64,000 nucleotides of DNA from Pseudarthrobacter sp. C4D7 (lineage in GTDB: Bacteria; Actinomycetota; Actinomycetes; Actinomycetales; Micrococcaceae). The stretch covers positions 1 through 64,000 of the forward strand of contig NZ_JABFMW010000020.1 of assembly GCF_013359725.1 (NCBI RefSeq), in the 5' to 3' direction. Made by a program: the position numbers and the translations under genes. The first letter of the stretch is position 1, and every line of letters begins with the position of its first letter. The notes beneath the pieces were generated by a model. The model had not been told where the DNA came from, searched no databases, and worked only from the letters and a program-made list of their open reading frames with translations. Positions 18,415-27,795 of the stretch are shown piece by piece.

Positions 18415-19824
18415 TCAGCCCAGCCGGGCTGCGGGTGCGGCCTCCGCCGCCGCGGCGGCGTGCGTGCCGGCCACCTTGTCTGCGGCCTCGCGCATGGCTG
18501 AGTACTGCTCCGCGGCTGCCTTGATGGCGTTGGGCAGGACGCTCAGGTGGCTGGCGGCAAGCTTCCGTTCCTCCTCGCCCGGTTCCGGAACCTCCTGGCC
18601 CTTGGCCAGGACGGTGATGCCGGACTCGGTGACCTTGAACCCGCGCGCCCTGTCCAGGTCCGGGTCCAGTCCGATGGCGGCACCGGCCGGGACCTTGACA
18701 TTCTTGTCCAGGATGGCACGGTTGATGACGGCTCCCTCGCCCACCTGCACCTTGTCCATCAGGACTGAGTCGATGACCCGGCCGCTGGTGGCAACGTAGA
18801 CGTCATTGGACAGGACGGAGCCTTCCACCACGCCGCCGGAAATCACCACGCCGTTGGCCACAATGGAGTCCAGCGCCGTGCCCACGGTGTTGTTCTTGCC
18901 GCGCACGAACTTGGCGGGCGGCGAGATGCTCTGGCGAGTGTAGATGGGCCACTCGGAGTTGTAGAGGTTGAACACCGGCAGCGGGGAGATGAGGTCCATG
19001 TGGGCGTCGTAGAAGGAATCGATGGTGCCGACGTCCCGCCAGTAGGTGCGGTCGCGCTCGGTGGAACCCGGGATGTCGTTGAGGGTGAAGTCGTAGACCC
19101 CGGCCTCGCCCCGGTTGACGAAGTAGGGGATGATGTCCCCGCCCATGTCGTGCTTGGTGTCCAGCCGTTCGGCGTCAACGTGCAGCGCGGCCACCAGTGC
19201 ATCGGCGTCGAACACGTAGTTGCCCATGGAAGCCAGGAACTGTGAGGGATCGGCGGCAAGCCCTGGGGTGCTGGAGGGCTTTTCCACGAAGGCGGCGATC
19301 TTTTGGGCGTCGTTCTGGTCCACTTCGATGACACCGAACTGGTCGGCCATGTGCAGCGGCTGCCGGACGGCCGCCACGGTGGCCTTGGCTCCGCTGCGGA
19401 CGTGCTGGTCCACCATCTGGGCGAAGTCCATGCGGTACACGTGGTCGGCGCCGACCACGACGACGATGTCGGGGTTGGCGTCATGGATCAGGTTCAGGGA
19501 CTGGTAGATGGCGTTGGCGCTGCCCAGGAACCAGCTTTTGCCGACGCGCTGCTGTGCGGGGACGGAGGCGACGTAGTTGCCGAGCTGGGTGGACATCCGC
19601 CAAGCTTCGGAGATATGCCGGTCGAGGCTATGGGACTTGTATTGGGTGAGGACCACAATCTGCAGGTAACGCGAATTCACCAGATTGGAAATCGCAAAAT
19701 CGATAAGGCGGTAGCTGCCGGCAAAGGGCACGGCGGGCTTGGCCCGGTCTGCCGTCAATGGCATCAGTCTGTTTCCCTCGCCACCTGCGAGGACAATGGC
19801 CAGGACTTTTTTGGTCAACGGCAT
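18415..19824 (-). CDS. glgC: Glucose-1-phosphate adenylyltransferase GlgC
   Basis: The 469-residue enzyme has the nucleotidyltransferase motif [11 protein letters not shown], the A-K-P-A-V-P-F-A-G motif and a C-terminal left-handed beta-helix. It makes ADP-glucose from glucose-1-phosphate and ATP and is the control step of glycogen synthesis. About 60 Ala-rich residues extend past the usual C-terminus. AGGAG lies upstream of the ATG. It is divergent from the glycosyltransferase that uses its product. Confidence 0.95.
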   Translation of the reverse strand: MPLTKKVLAIVLAGGEGNRLMPLTADRAKPAVPFAGSYRLIDFAISNLVNSRYLQIVVLTQYKSHSLDRHISEAWRMSTQLGNYVASVPAQQRVGKSWFLGSANAIYQSLNLIHDANPDIVVVVGADHVYRMDFAQMVDQHVRSGAKATVAAVRQPLHMADQFGVIEVDQNDAQKIAAFVEKPSSTPGLAADPSQFLASMGNYVFDADALVAALHVDAERLDTKHDMGGDIIPYFVNRGEAGVYDFTLNDIPGSTERDRTYWRDVGTIDSFYDAHMDLISPLPVFNLYNSEWPIYTRQSISPPAKFVRGKNNTVGTALDSIVANGVVISGGVVEGSVLSNDVYVATSGRVIDSVLMDKVQVGEGAVINRAILDKNVKVPAGAAIGLDPDLDRARGFKVTESGITVLAKGQEVPEPGEEERKLAASHLSVLPNAIKAAAEQYSAMREAADKVAGTHAAAAAEAAPAARLG

Positions 19825-19926
19825 AATGGTCGCTCCTGTACGCCTTCGTAACTCCCCAAGACAGTCCGGTAGGCCCGGACTCCTTCACACTAGAACAGTT
19901 ATGCGTGAACGACTACCTTGGGTCTT

Positions 19927-21132
19927 GTGCGAATAGACATTGTGACTAAAGAGTTCCCGCCGGAGATCTACGGTGGCGCCGGGGTGCATGTAGCCGAGTT
20001 GAGCAGGGTGCTGAGTAAGCACGTTGACCTGCAGGTTCGTGCTTTTGGTGCTCCCCGCGATGCTGATTACCATGGCGCAACCGTGACCTCCTACCAGGTT
20101 CCCGAGGACCTCGGCGGGGCCAACGCGGCGGTGCAGACGCTCGGCGTCGACCTGCGCATTGTGCCGGATGTGCAGGGGGCCGACCTGGTCCATTCGCACA
20201 CCTGGTACGCCAACATGGCAGGCCACCTCGCCTCGCTGCTGCACGGGATTCCGCACGTTCTCAGCGCCCACAGCCTTGAGCCGCTCCGGCCGTGGAAGGC
20301 CGAGCAGCTGGGTGGCGGCTACGCCCTCTCGTCCTGGGTGGAAAAGACTGCCTACGAGGCCGCGGCGGCGATCATCGCGGTGTCGGAAGGCATGCGCCAG
20401 GACATCCTGCGCAGCTACCCCAACGTTGACCCGGGCAAGGTCCGGGTGGTCCACAACGGCATCGACGTGGATCTTTGGCAGCGTGATGAAAACGACGACG
20501 CCGTCCGGGCGCTGGGCATCGACCCCGCCAAACCGAACGTCGTCTTTGTGGGAAGAAACACACGCCAGAAGGGCGTTCCCTACCTCCTGCGGGCGGCAGC
20601 AAAACTTCCGGCGGATGTCCAGCTGGTCCTGTGCCTGGGTGCGGCGGACACGCCGGAACTGGCCGCGGAAACGGCTGCCCTGATCGAGGAGCTGCAGAAG
20701 CAGCGCACCGGCGTGGTGCTGATTGAACGGATGCTGCCGCGCCATGAGCTGATCCAGGTCCTCAGCCACGCCACGGCTTTCGCCTGCCCCTCCATCTACG
20801 AGCCGCTGGGCATCGTGAACCTCGAAGCCATGGCCTGCGGCGCCGCCGTGGTGGCCAGTGCCACCGGCGGCATCCCCGAGGTGGTCCAGCACGGTGAAAC
20901 CGGCCTGCTGGTGGAGCTGGAACAGGTCACCGACGGCACCGGAACGCCCCTGGACCCGGAAAAGTTCGTGGCGGAATTCGCCGCCGCCCTGACCGAGGTG
21001 GTATCCGATCCCGCCCGCGCCCGCGCCATGGGGCAGGCAGGCCGCGAGCGCGCCGAAAAGCATTTCTCGTGGGATTCGATCACGGAGACCACCCTCGAGG
21101 TCTACCGCTCGGTGTTGCCGGCCGGCGCCTAA
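19927..21132 (+). CDS. glgA: Glycogen synthase / alpha-maltose-1-phosphate synthase (GT4 type)
   Basis: The 401-residue enzyme is of the short actinobacterial GT4 type, with the N-terminal F-P-P-E-I-Y-G-G-A-G-V-H motif and the C-terminal E-P-L-G-I-V-N-L-E-A-M-A sugar-nucleotide site. The mycobacterial member of this family makes maltose-1-phosphate from ADP-glucose (GlgM), so the product name glycogen synthase may be wrong here. The GTG start at 19927 is 7 nt behind TACCTT (19914-19919), a leaderless arrangement; TTG at 19918 is unlikely. Confidence 0.9.
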   Translation: MRIDIVTKEFPPEIYGGAGVHVAELSRVLSKHVDLQVRAFGAPRDADYHGATVTSYQVPEDLGGANAAVQTLGVDLRIVPDVQGADLVHSHTWYANMAGHLASLLHGIPHVLSAHSLEPLRPWKAEQLGGGYALSSWVEKTAYEAAAAIIAVSEGMRQDILRSYPNVDPGKVRVVHNGIDVDLWQRDENDDAVRALGIDPAKPNVVFVGRNTRQKGVPYLLRAAAKLPADVQLVLCLGAADTPELAAETAALIEELQKQRTGVVLIERMLPRHELIQVLSHATAFACPSIYEPLGIVNLEAMACGAAVVASATGGIPEVVQHGETGLLVELEQVTDGTGTPLDPEKFVAEFAAALTEVVSDPARARAMGQAGRERAEKHFSWDSITETTLEVYRSVLPAGA

Positions 21133-21152
21133 GCGTCCCGGCAGAAGAACCT

Positions 21153-21194
21153 ACGACGGCGCCGCTCCCCTTTGAAGGGGAGCGGCGCCGTCGT
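21153..21194. terminator. Bidirectional terminator between glgA and acyl-CoA oxidase gene
   Basis: A GC-rich inverted repeat (21153-21172 with 21175-21194) forms a stem of about 18 bp with a small central loop. It lies between two convergent stops. Confidence 0.85.
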
Positions 21195-21223
21195 TGGTTG
21201 GATGGTCTGCGGGACCAGCCAGG

Positions 21224-23335
21224 CTAGGCCTTCCGGCCCGCCGTCCTGGCAATAAGGACCTTTTCGTCCACCGGGGCCTGCCCGCTGGCCCGCTCGCTGC
21301 GGAAGTGCGCCCGGGCCTCGTCCTGGCGGCTCTTTTCGGCGCCCGTGGCGATGGCCGCACGGACGTGGTCTTCGCCGTACCCGAAGGCCTCCACAAGGTC
21401 CAGGGCATGGGGGCGGATTTTCTCCAGCAGACGGTTGATGTAGCCGCCCACTGTGCGCGCACGCTGCATGGAAAGGCGGCCGTTCATGAGGTACCAAGAG
21501 AGGTTCTTTTCGATCAGGGACAGGCCGAAGAGATCCCGCAGCCAGGTAAGGACCGTCCTGGTTCCGGGATCTTCAACATGCTGCAGTGCGTCGGTGAACG
21601 CTTCCCACTGCAGGAGCTCAGCGTGTGCCTGTGCGGCATCGATGAGCTCGTTCTGGTGCCGGTTGAACAGGGCCGCACCCTTTTCCTGCGAGAGGCGCTT
21701 GCTGCCCTTCAAGGCGGCACCCGCTTCAGCCACCATGGTCTGGACCCGGTCGGTCAGGAGGGCGCGTTGGCCTTCCTCGTCGCGGAGTGCGATGGCGGCC
21801 TTCTGGACCGAACCAGTGTCGGCCATGAACTGGGCCACCTGGCGCAGGCCCGTGCGGTGGACGGCGACGCCGGCTGCCTGGTTCACCACGTACCGGGCCA
21901 GCACGCCGAAGTCCACGTTCCTGAATTCCTTGGCGTAGTCGGCCAGCAGGCGCTTGGCCACCAGCTGGAGCAGTACGGTGTTGTCGCCTTCGAAGGTGAC
22001 GTACACGTCCAGGTCGGCGCGCAGCGAAGCGAACCGGTTCTCAATCAGGAAGCCGGCACCACCGCAGGCTTCACGGCATTCCTGCAGGGTGTCCAGGGCG
22101 TGCCAGGTGCTGAGGGGCTTCAGGGCAGCGGCGAGGGTCTCCAGGTCCTGGCGGTCTGCGTCGGTGTCGTGGGCGCCGGAGAACACGTCGTCGAATTTCT
22201 GCAGCAGCTGCTCGTGCGCAAAGCTGGCCGCGTAGGTGGCGGCCAGGCGGGTGAACAGGCGGCGCTGGTGCCGCTGGTAGTCCAGCAGGACTTCTTCCTC
22301 GGTGTGCGAGGAGGCGTTGAACTGGCGGCGTTCGGTGGCGTACTGGATGGCGGCCTTCAGGGCCACCTTGGAGGCAGCCACGGCCGCGCCGTCCAGGGAC
22401 ACGCGGCCCTGGACCAGGGTGCCCAGCATGGTGAAGAAGCGCCGGCCGGGGCTGGCGATCGGCGACGTGTAGGTCCCGTCCGCGTCGACGTTGCCGTACC
22501 GGTTCAGGAGGTTGGTCCGGGGAATGCGGACGTTGTCGAAGTGCAGCCGGCCGTTGTCGATGCCGTTCAGGCCGCCCTTGACGCCGTCGTCCTCCCCGCC
22601 GATTCCGGGGAGGAATTCCTTGCTCTTCGGATCCCGGAGGTCCACGTAGAAGGCGTGGACGCCGTGGTTCACGCCCCGGGTAACCAGCTGGGCGAAGACC
22701 ACAGCGCCGAGGCCGTCATTGGCGGCGTTGCCGATGTAATCCTTCCAGGCGGCGCGGAACGGCGTGTTGATGACGAATTCTTCGGTGCCGGGTTCGTAGG
22801 TTGCGGTGGTGGCGATGCTGGCAACGTCCGAGCCGTGGCCGGTCTCCGTCATGGCGAAGCAGCCCGGAATCTCCAGGCTCATGATGCCCGGCAACCACTT
22901 GTTGTGGTGCTCGGCGGTTCCCAGATGCATGACGGCGGAGCCGAAGAGGCCCCACTGGACTCCGGCCTTGATCTGCAGCGACGGGTCAGCCACCACCAGT
23001 TCCTCAAAACCGGCAATATTGCCGCCGTGGTCGTCAGAGCCGCCCAGCTCCGACGGGAACGCGCGGTGCACGGCCTCGTTGTCCACCAGGTACTTGAGCT
23101 GGCCGAAGACGCGGGCGCGGTGTTCCGTGTGCGTCAGGCCTTCGATCTTGTGCAGTTCGGGCCGGGCGGCCAGGTCCCGCGCCTGGAGCCGGACATCGGC
23201 CCACTTGCCCAGGAGCTGCCTGCCCAGTGCCTCGACGTCGACGGCGGGGGTGGTGCCGTGGTCCACGGGTTTGGCGGCAGGGGTTGCGGCGGGGCGGAGC
23301 CCTTTGTGCGCGGGGCGTTCCACTACGTCAGTCAT
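21224..23335 (-). CDS. Acyl-CoA oxidase/dehydrogenase family protein
   Basis: The 703-residue flavoprotein has the acyl-CoA dehydrogenase C-F-A-M-T-E-T-G-H-G-S-D-V motif, the R-R-Q-F motif and the catalytic-region T-F-E-G-D-N with the general base Glu. The length and C-terminal helical extension fit the acyl-CoA oxidase type. It would introduce the 2,3 double bond into acyl-CoA. Among in-frame starts, ATG at 23335 has GAAGGA 7 nt upstream. It begins right after the TetR stop, so both are on one transcript. Confidence 0.9.
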   Translation of the reverse strand: MTDVVERPAHKGLRPAATPAAKPVDHGTTPAVDVEALGRQLLGKWADVRLQARDLAARPELHKIEGLTHTEHRARVFGQLKYLVDNEAVHRAFPSELGGSDDHGGNIAGFEELVVADPSLQIKAGVQWGLFGSAVMHLGTAEHHNKWLPGIMSLEIPGCFAMTETGHGSDVASIATTATYEPGTEEFVINTPFRAAWKDYIGNAANDGLGAVVFAQLVTRGVNHGVHAFYVDLRDPKSKEFLPGIGGEDDGVKGGLNGIDNGRLHFDNVRIPRTNLLNRYGNVDADGTYTSPIASPGRRFFTMLGTLVQGRVSLDGAAVAASKVALKAAIQYATERRQFNASSHTEEEVLLDYQRHQRRLFTRLAATYAASFAHEQLLQKFDDVFSGAHDTDADRQDLETLAAALKPLSTWHALDTLQECREACGGAGFLIENRFASLRADLDVYVTFEGDNTVLLQLVAKRLLADYAKEFRNVDFGVLARYVVNQAAGVAVHRTGLRQVAQFMADTGSVQKAAIALRDEEGQRALLTDRVQTMVAEAGAALKGSKRLSQEKGAALFNRHQNELIDAAQAHAELLQWEAFTDALQHVEDPGTRTVLTWLRDLFGLSLIEKNLSWYLMNGRLSMQRARTVGGYINRLLEKIRPHALDLVEAFGYGEDHVRAAIATGAEKSRQDEARAHFRSERASGQAPVDEKVLIARTAGRKA

Positions 23336-23336
23336 G

Positions 23337-24062
23337 TCACAGTCCTTCTTTGGCGGATAACTTGGTGGTTGGTGAAGCGGGGGTGAGTTCAGGGACGATG
23401 CCCACGCACAGCCAGGCCGTGATGTAGTGCGCCATGGCATCCTGGTCAGGTTTTGTGGGGGAGTCCGGGGTGCTGAGCCATTGTTCGCCGGCGTTCCGGA
23501 CCAGTCCGATGGCTGCCTTGGGCCAGTACCCGATGACGGTTTCCGTCACGTCCCCCAGATGCGCGCGCATCGGGGTGGTGATCATGTCAGCGATGGCGTC
23601 AAAAAAGGGGCCCAGCGGCCCACCGGCCGCGGCGGGGTGCGGAGCTGCGGCATCACCGGGAGCGTAACTGGTGACGAAGGTGTAGACGTTGGGGCTGGTG
23701 CCGGCCATCTGGAGGTAGGCCGAGACCATGGCCAGCAGGCCTTCCCGTGGCGTCAAGGCACTTTGGGCGGCCTCCTGGATGCGGTTCTGCATCTGGCTGA
23801 GGACTACTTCGCCCACCGCCTGCTGCAGCCCGGCCTTATCCCCGAAATACCGGTAGAAGACAGATTTCGATGTTCCGGCGGCAGTGGCGATCTCTTCCAT
23901 GGAGGCATCGCTGCCCAGCGCGTGCACGGCCCGCCGGGCCTGCTTGATCAGTTCCCTGCGCCGCTCCTCCCGGTGGCTTTGCCAGCGTGACGAGCGGCCG
24001 TCGGGGCTGGCCTGCGGGGGCAGTTCGATGGTCAGCGGGGAGTGCGTGTCCTGAAGGTTCAC
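23337..24062 (-). CDS. TetR family transcriptional regulator
   Basis: The 241-residue protein has an unusual hydrophilic extension of about 30 residues and then a TetR DNA-binding domain (E-E-I-A-T-A-A-G-T-S-K-S-V-F-Y-R-Y-F-G-D-K near residues 56-76). The C-terminal half is a helical ligand domain. It probably controls the flanking fatty-acid genes on both strands, with acyl-CoA as a plausible ligand. The GTG start touches a perfect palindrome, so autoregulation is likely. The true start could lie further inside the frame. Confidence 0.9.
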   Translation of the reverse strand: MNLQDTHSPLTIELPPQASPDGRSSRWQSHREERRRELIKQARRAVHALGSDASMEEIATAAGTSKSVFYRYFGDKAGLQQAVGEVVLSQMQNRIQEAAQSALTPREGLLAMVSAYLQMAGTSPNVYTFVTSYAPGDAAAPHPAAAGGPLGPFFDAIADMITTPMRAHLGDVTETVIGYWPKAAIGLVRNAGEQWLSTPDSPTKPDQDAMAHYITAWLCVGIVPELTPASPTTKLSAKEGL

Positions 24063-24093
24063 GATACCCAGCGTATCAGGTACGCTGGGTATC
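24063..24093. promoter_or_regulatory. Palindromic operator between TetR and thiolase genes
   Basis: GATACCCAGCGTA (24063-24075) and its exact reverse complement (24081-24093) flank the 5-bp spacer TCAGG. A 13-bp perfect inverted repeat at a divergent TetR promoter is the expected form of the regulator's own binding site. It abuts the TetR start and ends 31 nt before the thiolase start. Confidence 0.85.
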
Positions 24094-24124
24094 GGTAACC
24101 ACCCGTGACCAGAGGAGCGCTCCT

Positions 24125-25477
24125 ATGTCCACAGAAGGACAGTCCATTTCCGCCGGCGGATCAGCCCGGCCTGCCGTCCCGGTGCCCCGCAGGGCGGTGA
24201 TCGTCGGCGGCAACCGGATTCCGTTTGCCCGGGCGGGCGGAGCCTATGCAAAGTCCTCCAACCAGGACATGCTGACGGCCGCACTGGACGGCCTGATCGC
24301 CCGGTTCGGACTTCAGGACGAACGGATCGGGCAGGTGGCAGCGGGTGCCGTCCTCAAGCACTCCCGTGACTTCAACCTCACCAGGGAGGCGGTCCTGGGA
24401 TCGGCGCTGTCTGCTGAAACCCCCGTCTACGATCTCCAGCAGGCGTGCGCCACGGGCCTTGAAACCGTGGTTGGCCTCGCAAACAAGATCAAGCTCGGAC
24501 AGATCGATTCCGCCATTGCCGGCGGCGTGGACTCGGCGTCCGACGCGCCGGTGGTGGTCAGCGAGGGGCTCCGCGACGCCATCCTGGACCTTCACCGGGC
24601 CAAAACACTGCCGCAGCGCCTGCAGATCCTCAGCCGGCTCCGGCCCAAGGACCTGGCCCCGGTTGCCCCCGGCACAGCAGAGCCACGTACCGGGCTGACC
24701 ATGGGCGAACACCAGGCACTGACCACGGCACAGTGGAAGATCACCCGGGAAGCGCAGGACGAACTGGCACTGAACAGCCACCGCAATCTTGCTGCAGCCT
24801 ACGATGCCGGATTCTTTGATGACCTGATGACCCCGTACCGGGGACTGACCCGCGATGCCAACATGCGGGCTGACACGTCGCTGGAGAAGCTCGCGTCGCT
24901 GAAGCCCGTCTTCGGCCGCAGCCTTGGTGCGGATGCCACCATGACCGCGGGCAATTCCACCCCGCTGACGGACGGCGCTTCCACGGTGCTCCTGGCATCG
25001 GATGAGTGGGCCGATGCCCGCGACCTGCCCAAACTCGCAGCCGTCGTCGACGCCGAAGCTGCCGCCGTTGATTTCGTCCACGGCAAGGACGGGCTGCTGA
25101 TGGCTCCCGTCTTCGCTGTCCCCAGGCTCCTCGCCCGGCAAAACCTCACCCTGGCCGACTTTGACTACTTCGAGATCCACGAAGCCTTCGCTGCCACCGT
25201 CCTCAGCACGCTGGCGGCATGGGAGGACGACGAGTTCTGCCGCACCCGCCTCGGGCTGGACAGCGCGTTGGGCAGCATCGACCGTTCCCGCCTCAACGTC
25301 AACGGATCCTCGCTCGCGGCGGGCCACCCCTTCGCAGCCACCGGCGGACGCATCGTCGGCACCCTGGCCAAGATGCTCCACGCCAAGGCCGCCTCCACCG
25401 GGCGTCCAGCGCGGGGCCTGGTGTCCGTATGCGCGGCCGGCGGCCAGGGCGTCGTCGCAATCCTGGAATCGCTGTAG
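24125..25477 (+). CDS. Acetyl-CoA C-acyltransferase (thiolase)
   Basis: The 450-residue thiolase has the acyl-accepting Cys in Q-Q-A-C-A-T-G, the E-I-H-E-A-F-A-A motif, the G-H-P-F-A-A-T-G-G motif and a C-terminal Cys in V-C-A-A-G-G-Q-G. It cleaves 3-oxoacyl-CoA to acetyl-CoA and a shortened acyl-CoA. GAGGAG precedes the ATG. It resembles mycobacterial FadA2 in its neighbourhood (FabG4- and HtdX-like genes follow). It is expressed from the palindrome-containing intergenic region. Confidence 0.93.
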   Translation: MSTEGQSISAGGSARPAVPVPRRAVIVGGNRIPFARAGGAYAKSSNQDMLTAALDGLIARFGLQDERIGQVAAGAVLKHSRDFNLTREAVLGSALSAETPVYDLQQACATGLETVVGLANKIKLGQIDSAIAGGVDSASDAPVVVSEGLRDAILDLHRAKTLPQRLQILSRLRPKDLAPVAPGTAEPRTGLTMGEHQALTTAQWKITREAQDELALNSHRNLAAAYDAGFFDDLMTPYRGLTRDANMRADTSLEKLASLKPVFGRSLGADATMTAGNSTPLTDGASTVLLASDEWADARDLPKLAAVVDAEAAAVDFVHGKDGLLMAPVFAVPRLLARQNLTLADFDYFEIHEAFAATVLSTLAAWEDDEFCRTRLGLDSALGSIDRSRLNVNGSSLAAGHPFAATGGRIVGTLAKMLHAKAASTGRPARGLVSVCAAGGQGVVAILESL

Positions 25478-25486
25478 GAGGCTTCC

Positions 25487-26827
25487 GTGGCAGATACGTA
25501 CACACAACTCGTCAACAGCGGCCCGGGCCGCAACCTGGCCAGGAAGCTCGGCCTGCCCCAACCTGCCGTCCTCCGCCGCTACCAGCCGGGACAGCCTCTG
25601 GTCACCGGCCCCGTCGTCGTCCTGGGGGATACTCCGGGCGCGGACAAGCTCGCTGCCGAACTGCTGTCCTGGAACCTTGACGTCCGGCGCCACGCGGTCC
25701 CTGCCGAAAAGCTGGGTGCCATCATCATGGTCCTGGATGAGGTTGGGCACCCCACCGACCTGGAAAAGCCGGTCCTCGCGGCGGCAGGTTCCCTCCGGGA
25801 CCTGCGGGCCGGCGGCCGCGTCATCACGCTCTCGCGCCCGGCGTCGGAAGCATCCACACCCGAAGCCGCAGCAGCGCGGCAGGGAGTGGACGGCCTCCTG
25901 CGCTCCCTCGCCAAGGAACTGCGTGCAGGTGCCACCGGCAACGGCGTGGTCCTTGCCGGAGACACCACGGCCATCAGTCCCAGTACATTGGGTGCCGTGA
26001 GGTTCTTCCTCTCCGGCCGGTCCGCGTTCGTGGACGGACAATTCCTGACGGTCTCCTCGGAGGACGGCAGCCTTCCCGCCGACCCGGAACAGCCGCTGGC
26101 AGGCAAGGTGGCCGTCGTTACGGGCGCGGCCCGCGGCATCGGCGCCCAGATTGCCCGGACGCTCCACCGAGACGGCGCCACCCTGATCCTGGTGGACATA
26201 CCCGCAGCGGGTGACCAGCTGGCGGCAGTAGCCAACGAGGTCCGGGGAACAACGCTTCAGGTGGACATCACCGGGGCCCACGCCGGCCAGCGCATCATCG
26301 ACCATGCCGTCCAGCGGCATGGCCGCCTGGACATCGTGGTGCACAATGCCGGGGTGACGAGGGACAAACTGCTGGCCAACATGGACCCGGCCCGGTGGAA
26401 CTCGGTCATCAACATCAACATCGCCGCCCAGCTCCGTATCAACGAGGCCCTGCTGGCATCCGAACATTTCAGGGTGTCCCCGCGTATTGTCTCGGTTGCC
26501 TCCACGAGCGGCATCGCCGGGAACCGCGGACAAACCAATTACGCCGCATCCAAGGGTGGGGTCATGGGAATGGTGCGTGCCACGGCCCCGTTGATGGCAC
26601 CGCTCGGCGGCACCATCAACGCGGTGGCTCCAGGCTTCATCGAAACCGAGATGACCGCGCGCATCCCGTTCGCTGTCCGCGAGGTGGCACGGCGGCTGAA
26701 CTCCCTGCAGCAGGGCGGCCTGCCGGCCGATGTCGCAGAAACCATCGCGTTCCTGGCCAGTGATGCCGCCGGCGGTATCAACGGGGAGGTGCTGCGGGTG
26801 TGCGGGCAGAACCTGGTGGGGGCATGA
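25487..26827 (+). CDS. High-molecular-weight 3-oxoacyl reductase (FabG4-like)
   Basis: The 446-residue protein has an N-terminal domain of about 205 residues without the usual dinucleotide signature, resembling the flavodoxin-like domain of mycobacterial FabG4. An intact ketoreductase follows, with T-G-A-A-R-G-I-G from residue 212 and Tyr352 in Y-A-A-S-K. It should interconvert 3-hydroxyacyl- and 3-oxoacyl-CoA. It starts with GTG behind TAGGAGG, 9 nt after the thiolase, and overlaps the MaoC gene by 4 nt. Confidence 0.9.
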   Translation: MADTYTQLVNSGPGRNLARKLGLPQPAVLRRYQPGQPLVTGPVVVLGDTPGADKLAAELLSWNLDVRRHAVPAEKLGAIIMVLDEVGHPTDLEKPVLAAAGSLRDLRAGGRVITLSRPASEASTPEAAAARQGVDGLLRSLAKELRAGATGNGVVLAGDTTAISPSTLGAVRFFLSGRSAFVDGQFLTVSSEDGSLPADPEQPLAGKVAVVTGAARGIGAQIARTLHRDGATLILVDIPAAGDQLAAVANEVRGTTLQVDITGAHAGQRIIDHAVQRHGRLDIVVHNAGVTRDKLLANMDPARWNSVININIAAQLRINEALLASEHFRVSPRIVSVASTSGIAGNRGQTNYAASKGGVMGMVRATAPLMAPLGGTINAVAPGFIETEMTARIPFAVREVARRLNSLQQGGLPADVAETIAFLASDAAGGINGEVLRVCGQNLVGA

Positions 26828-27735
26828 CGGCCCAACAACCGGTGGTCCTGGCCGAAATGCCGTCGTTGTCCAAGCTCTACGTCAATGCCGCCGCGCAGGC
26901 GGCGCGGCGCAGGCTTCTGGGCGCGCACGACTCCTCCGTCCTCCCGGCGGAGAGCCACGAAGTCCGGGGCGTTACCGTGGGGGTCGAGAACCTTACGGCC
27001 TACCAGCACCTCATCGGCGAAACGGCCAGTGACGTACTCCCTGCCGGTTTCATCCACGCCATCGCGTTCCCGTTGGCCATGAGCGTGATGAACCGCGATG
27101 ACTTCCCGCTGCCCTTGCTGGGAATGATCCACCTGGGCAACAGCGTGGAACAGAAATCCCCGCTGGTGTTCACCGATGTGCTTGACGTGACCGCACGGGT
27201 GGAGAACCTTCGCGGACACCGGGCCGGGACCCAGGTGAACGTTGTGGCGGAAGTCCGGCGTGCCGGTTCCAGCGACGTCCATTGGCGCGGGGTGTCCACC
27301 TACCTCGCCAAGGGAGTGTTCCTGCCCGGCATCGACAAACCGACGGCGGTGCCGCCCAAAGCTGATTTCACGGCACCGGACCCAACAGCGCTGTGGCACC
27401 TGGGCGTGGACACCGGCCGTGCGTACGCAGCAGTCTCGGGAGACTTCAACCCGATCCACCTGAGTGTTCTCTCGGCCAAGGCCCTGGGCATGCGGCGGTC
27501 GATTGCGCACGGCATGTACCTAGCCTCGCGGGCGCTCGCGGACGTCGGACCCGCCCGGGGCGACTCGTTCCGGTGGGACGTGGCGTTCGAGGCTCCGGTG
27601 TTCCTGCCCTCGCGCGTCGCCTTGGAGATCGGGACGGAACAGAGCGGGTCAGGGGCCTGGAAGCACTCCAGTTTTGTTGCCTGGAGCCCGCGTTCGGGGC
27701 GTCGCCACTTCAGCGGGACGGTGTCCGCCCTCTAG
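26824..27735 (+). CDS. MaoC family enoyl/3-hydroxyacyl hydratase-dehydratase
   Basis: The 303-residue protein has two hot-dog halves. The C-terminal half carries the hydratase-2 motif G-D-F-N-P-I-H with the catalytic Asp and His, followed by A-H-G-M-Y-L. It would hydrate enoyl-CoA or dehydrate 3-hydroxyacyl-CoA with R stereochemistry, like HtdX. The ATG at 26824 overlaps the previous stop, so translation is coupled; an in-frame start at 26800 is unlikely. Confidence 0.9.
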   Translation: MTAQQPVVLAEMPSLSKLYVNAAAQAARRRLLGAHDSSVLPAESHEVRGVTVGVENLTAYQHLIGETASDVLPAGFIHAIAFPLAMSVMNRDDFPLPLLGMIHLGNSVEQKSPLVFTDVLDVTARVENLRGHRAGTQVNVVAEVRRAGSSDVHWRGVSTYLAKGVFLPGIDKPTAVPPKADFTAPDPTALWHLGVDTGRAYAAVSGDFNPIHLSVLSAKALGMRRSIAHGMYLASRALADVGPARGDSFRWDVAFEAPVFLPSRVALEIGTEQSGSGAWKHSSFVAWSPRSGRRHFSGTVSAL

Positions 27736-27795
27736 CCCGGCCAGGGTTCGCGCCGGCCAGGGGTGTGACCTGGCTCTGGCCCGGGGGCGGACGTG

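Noticed and set aside
16816..18501. Plus-strand frame of 561 codons
   Set aside because: Antisense to the SDR with conserved cofactor motif; no supporting signals.
24161..26533. Minus-strand open frame of 790 codons opposite the thiolase and FabG4 genes
   Set aside because: It is antisense to two genes with clear motifs; long antisense frames are common in high-GC DNA and this one shows no family features.
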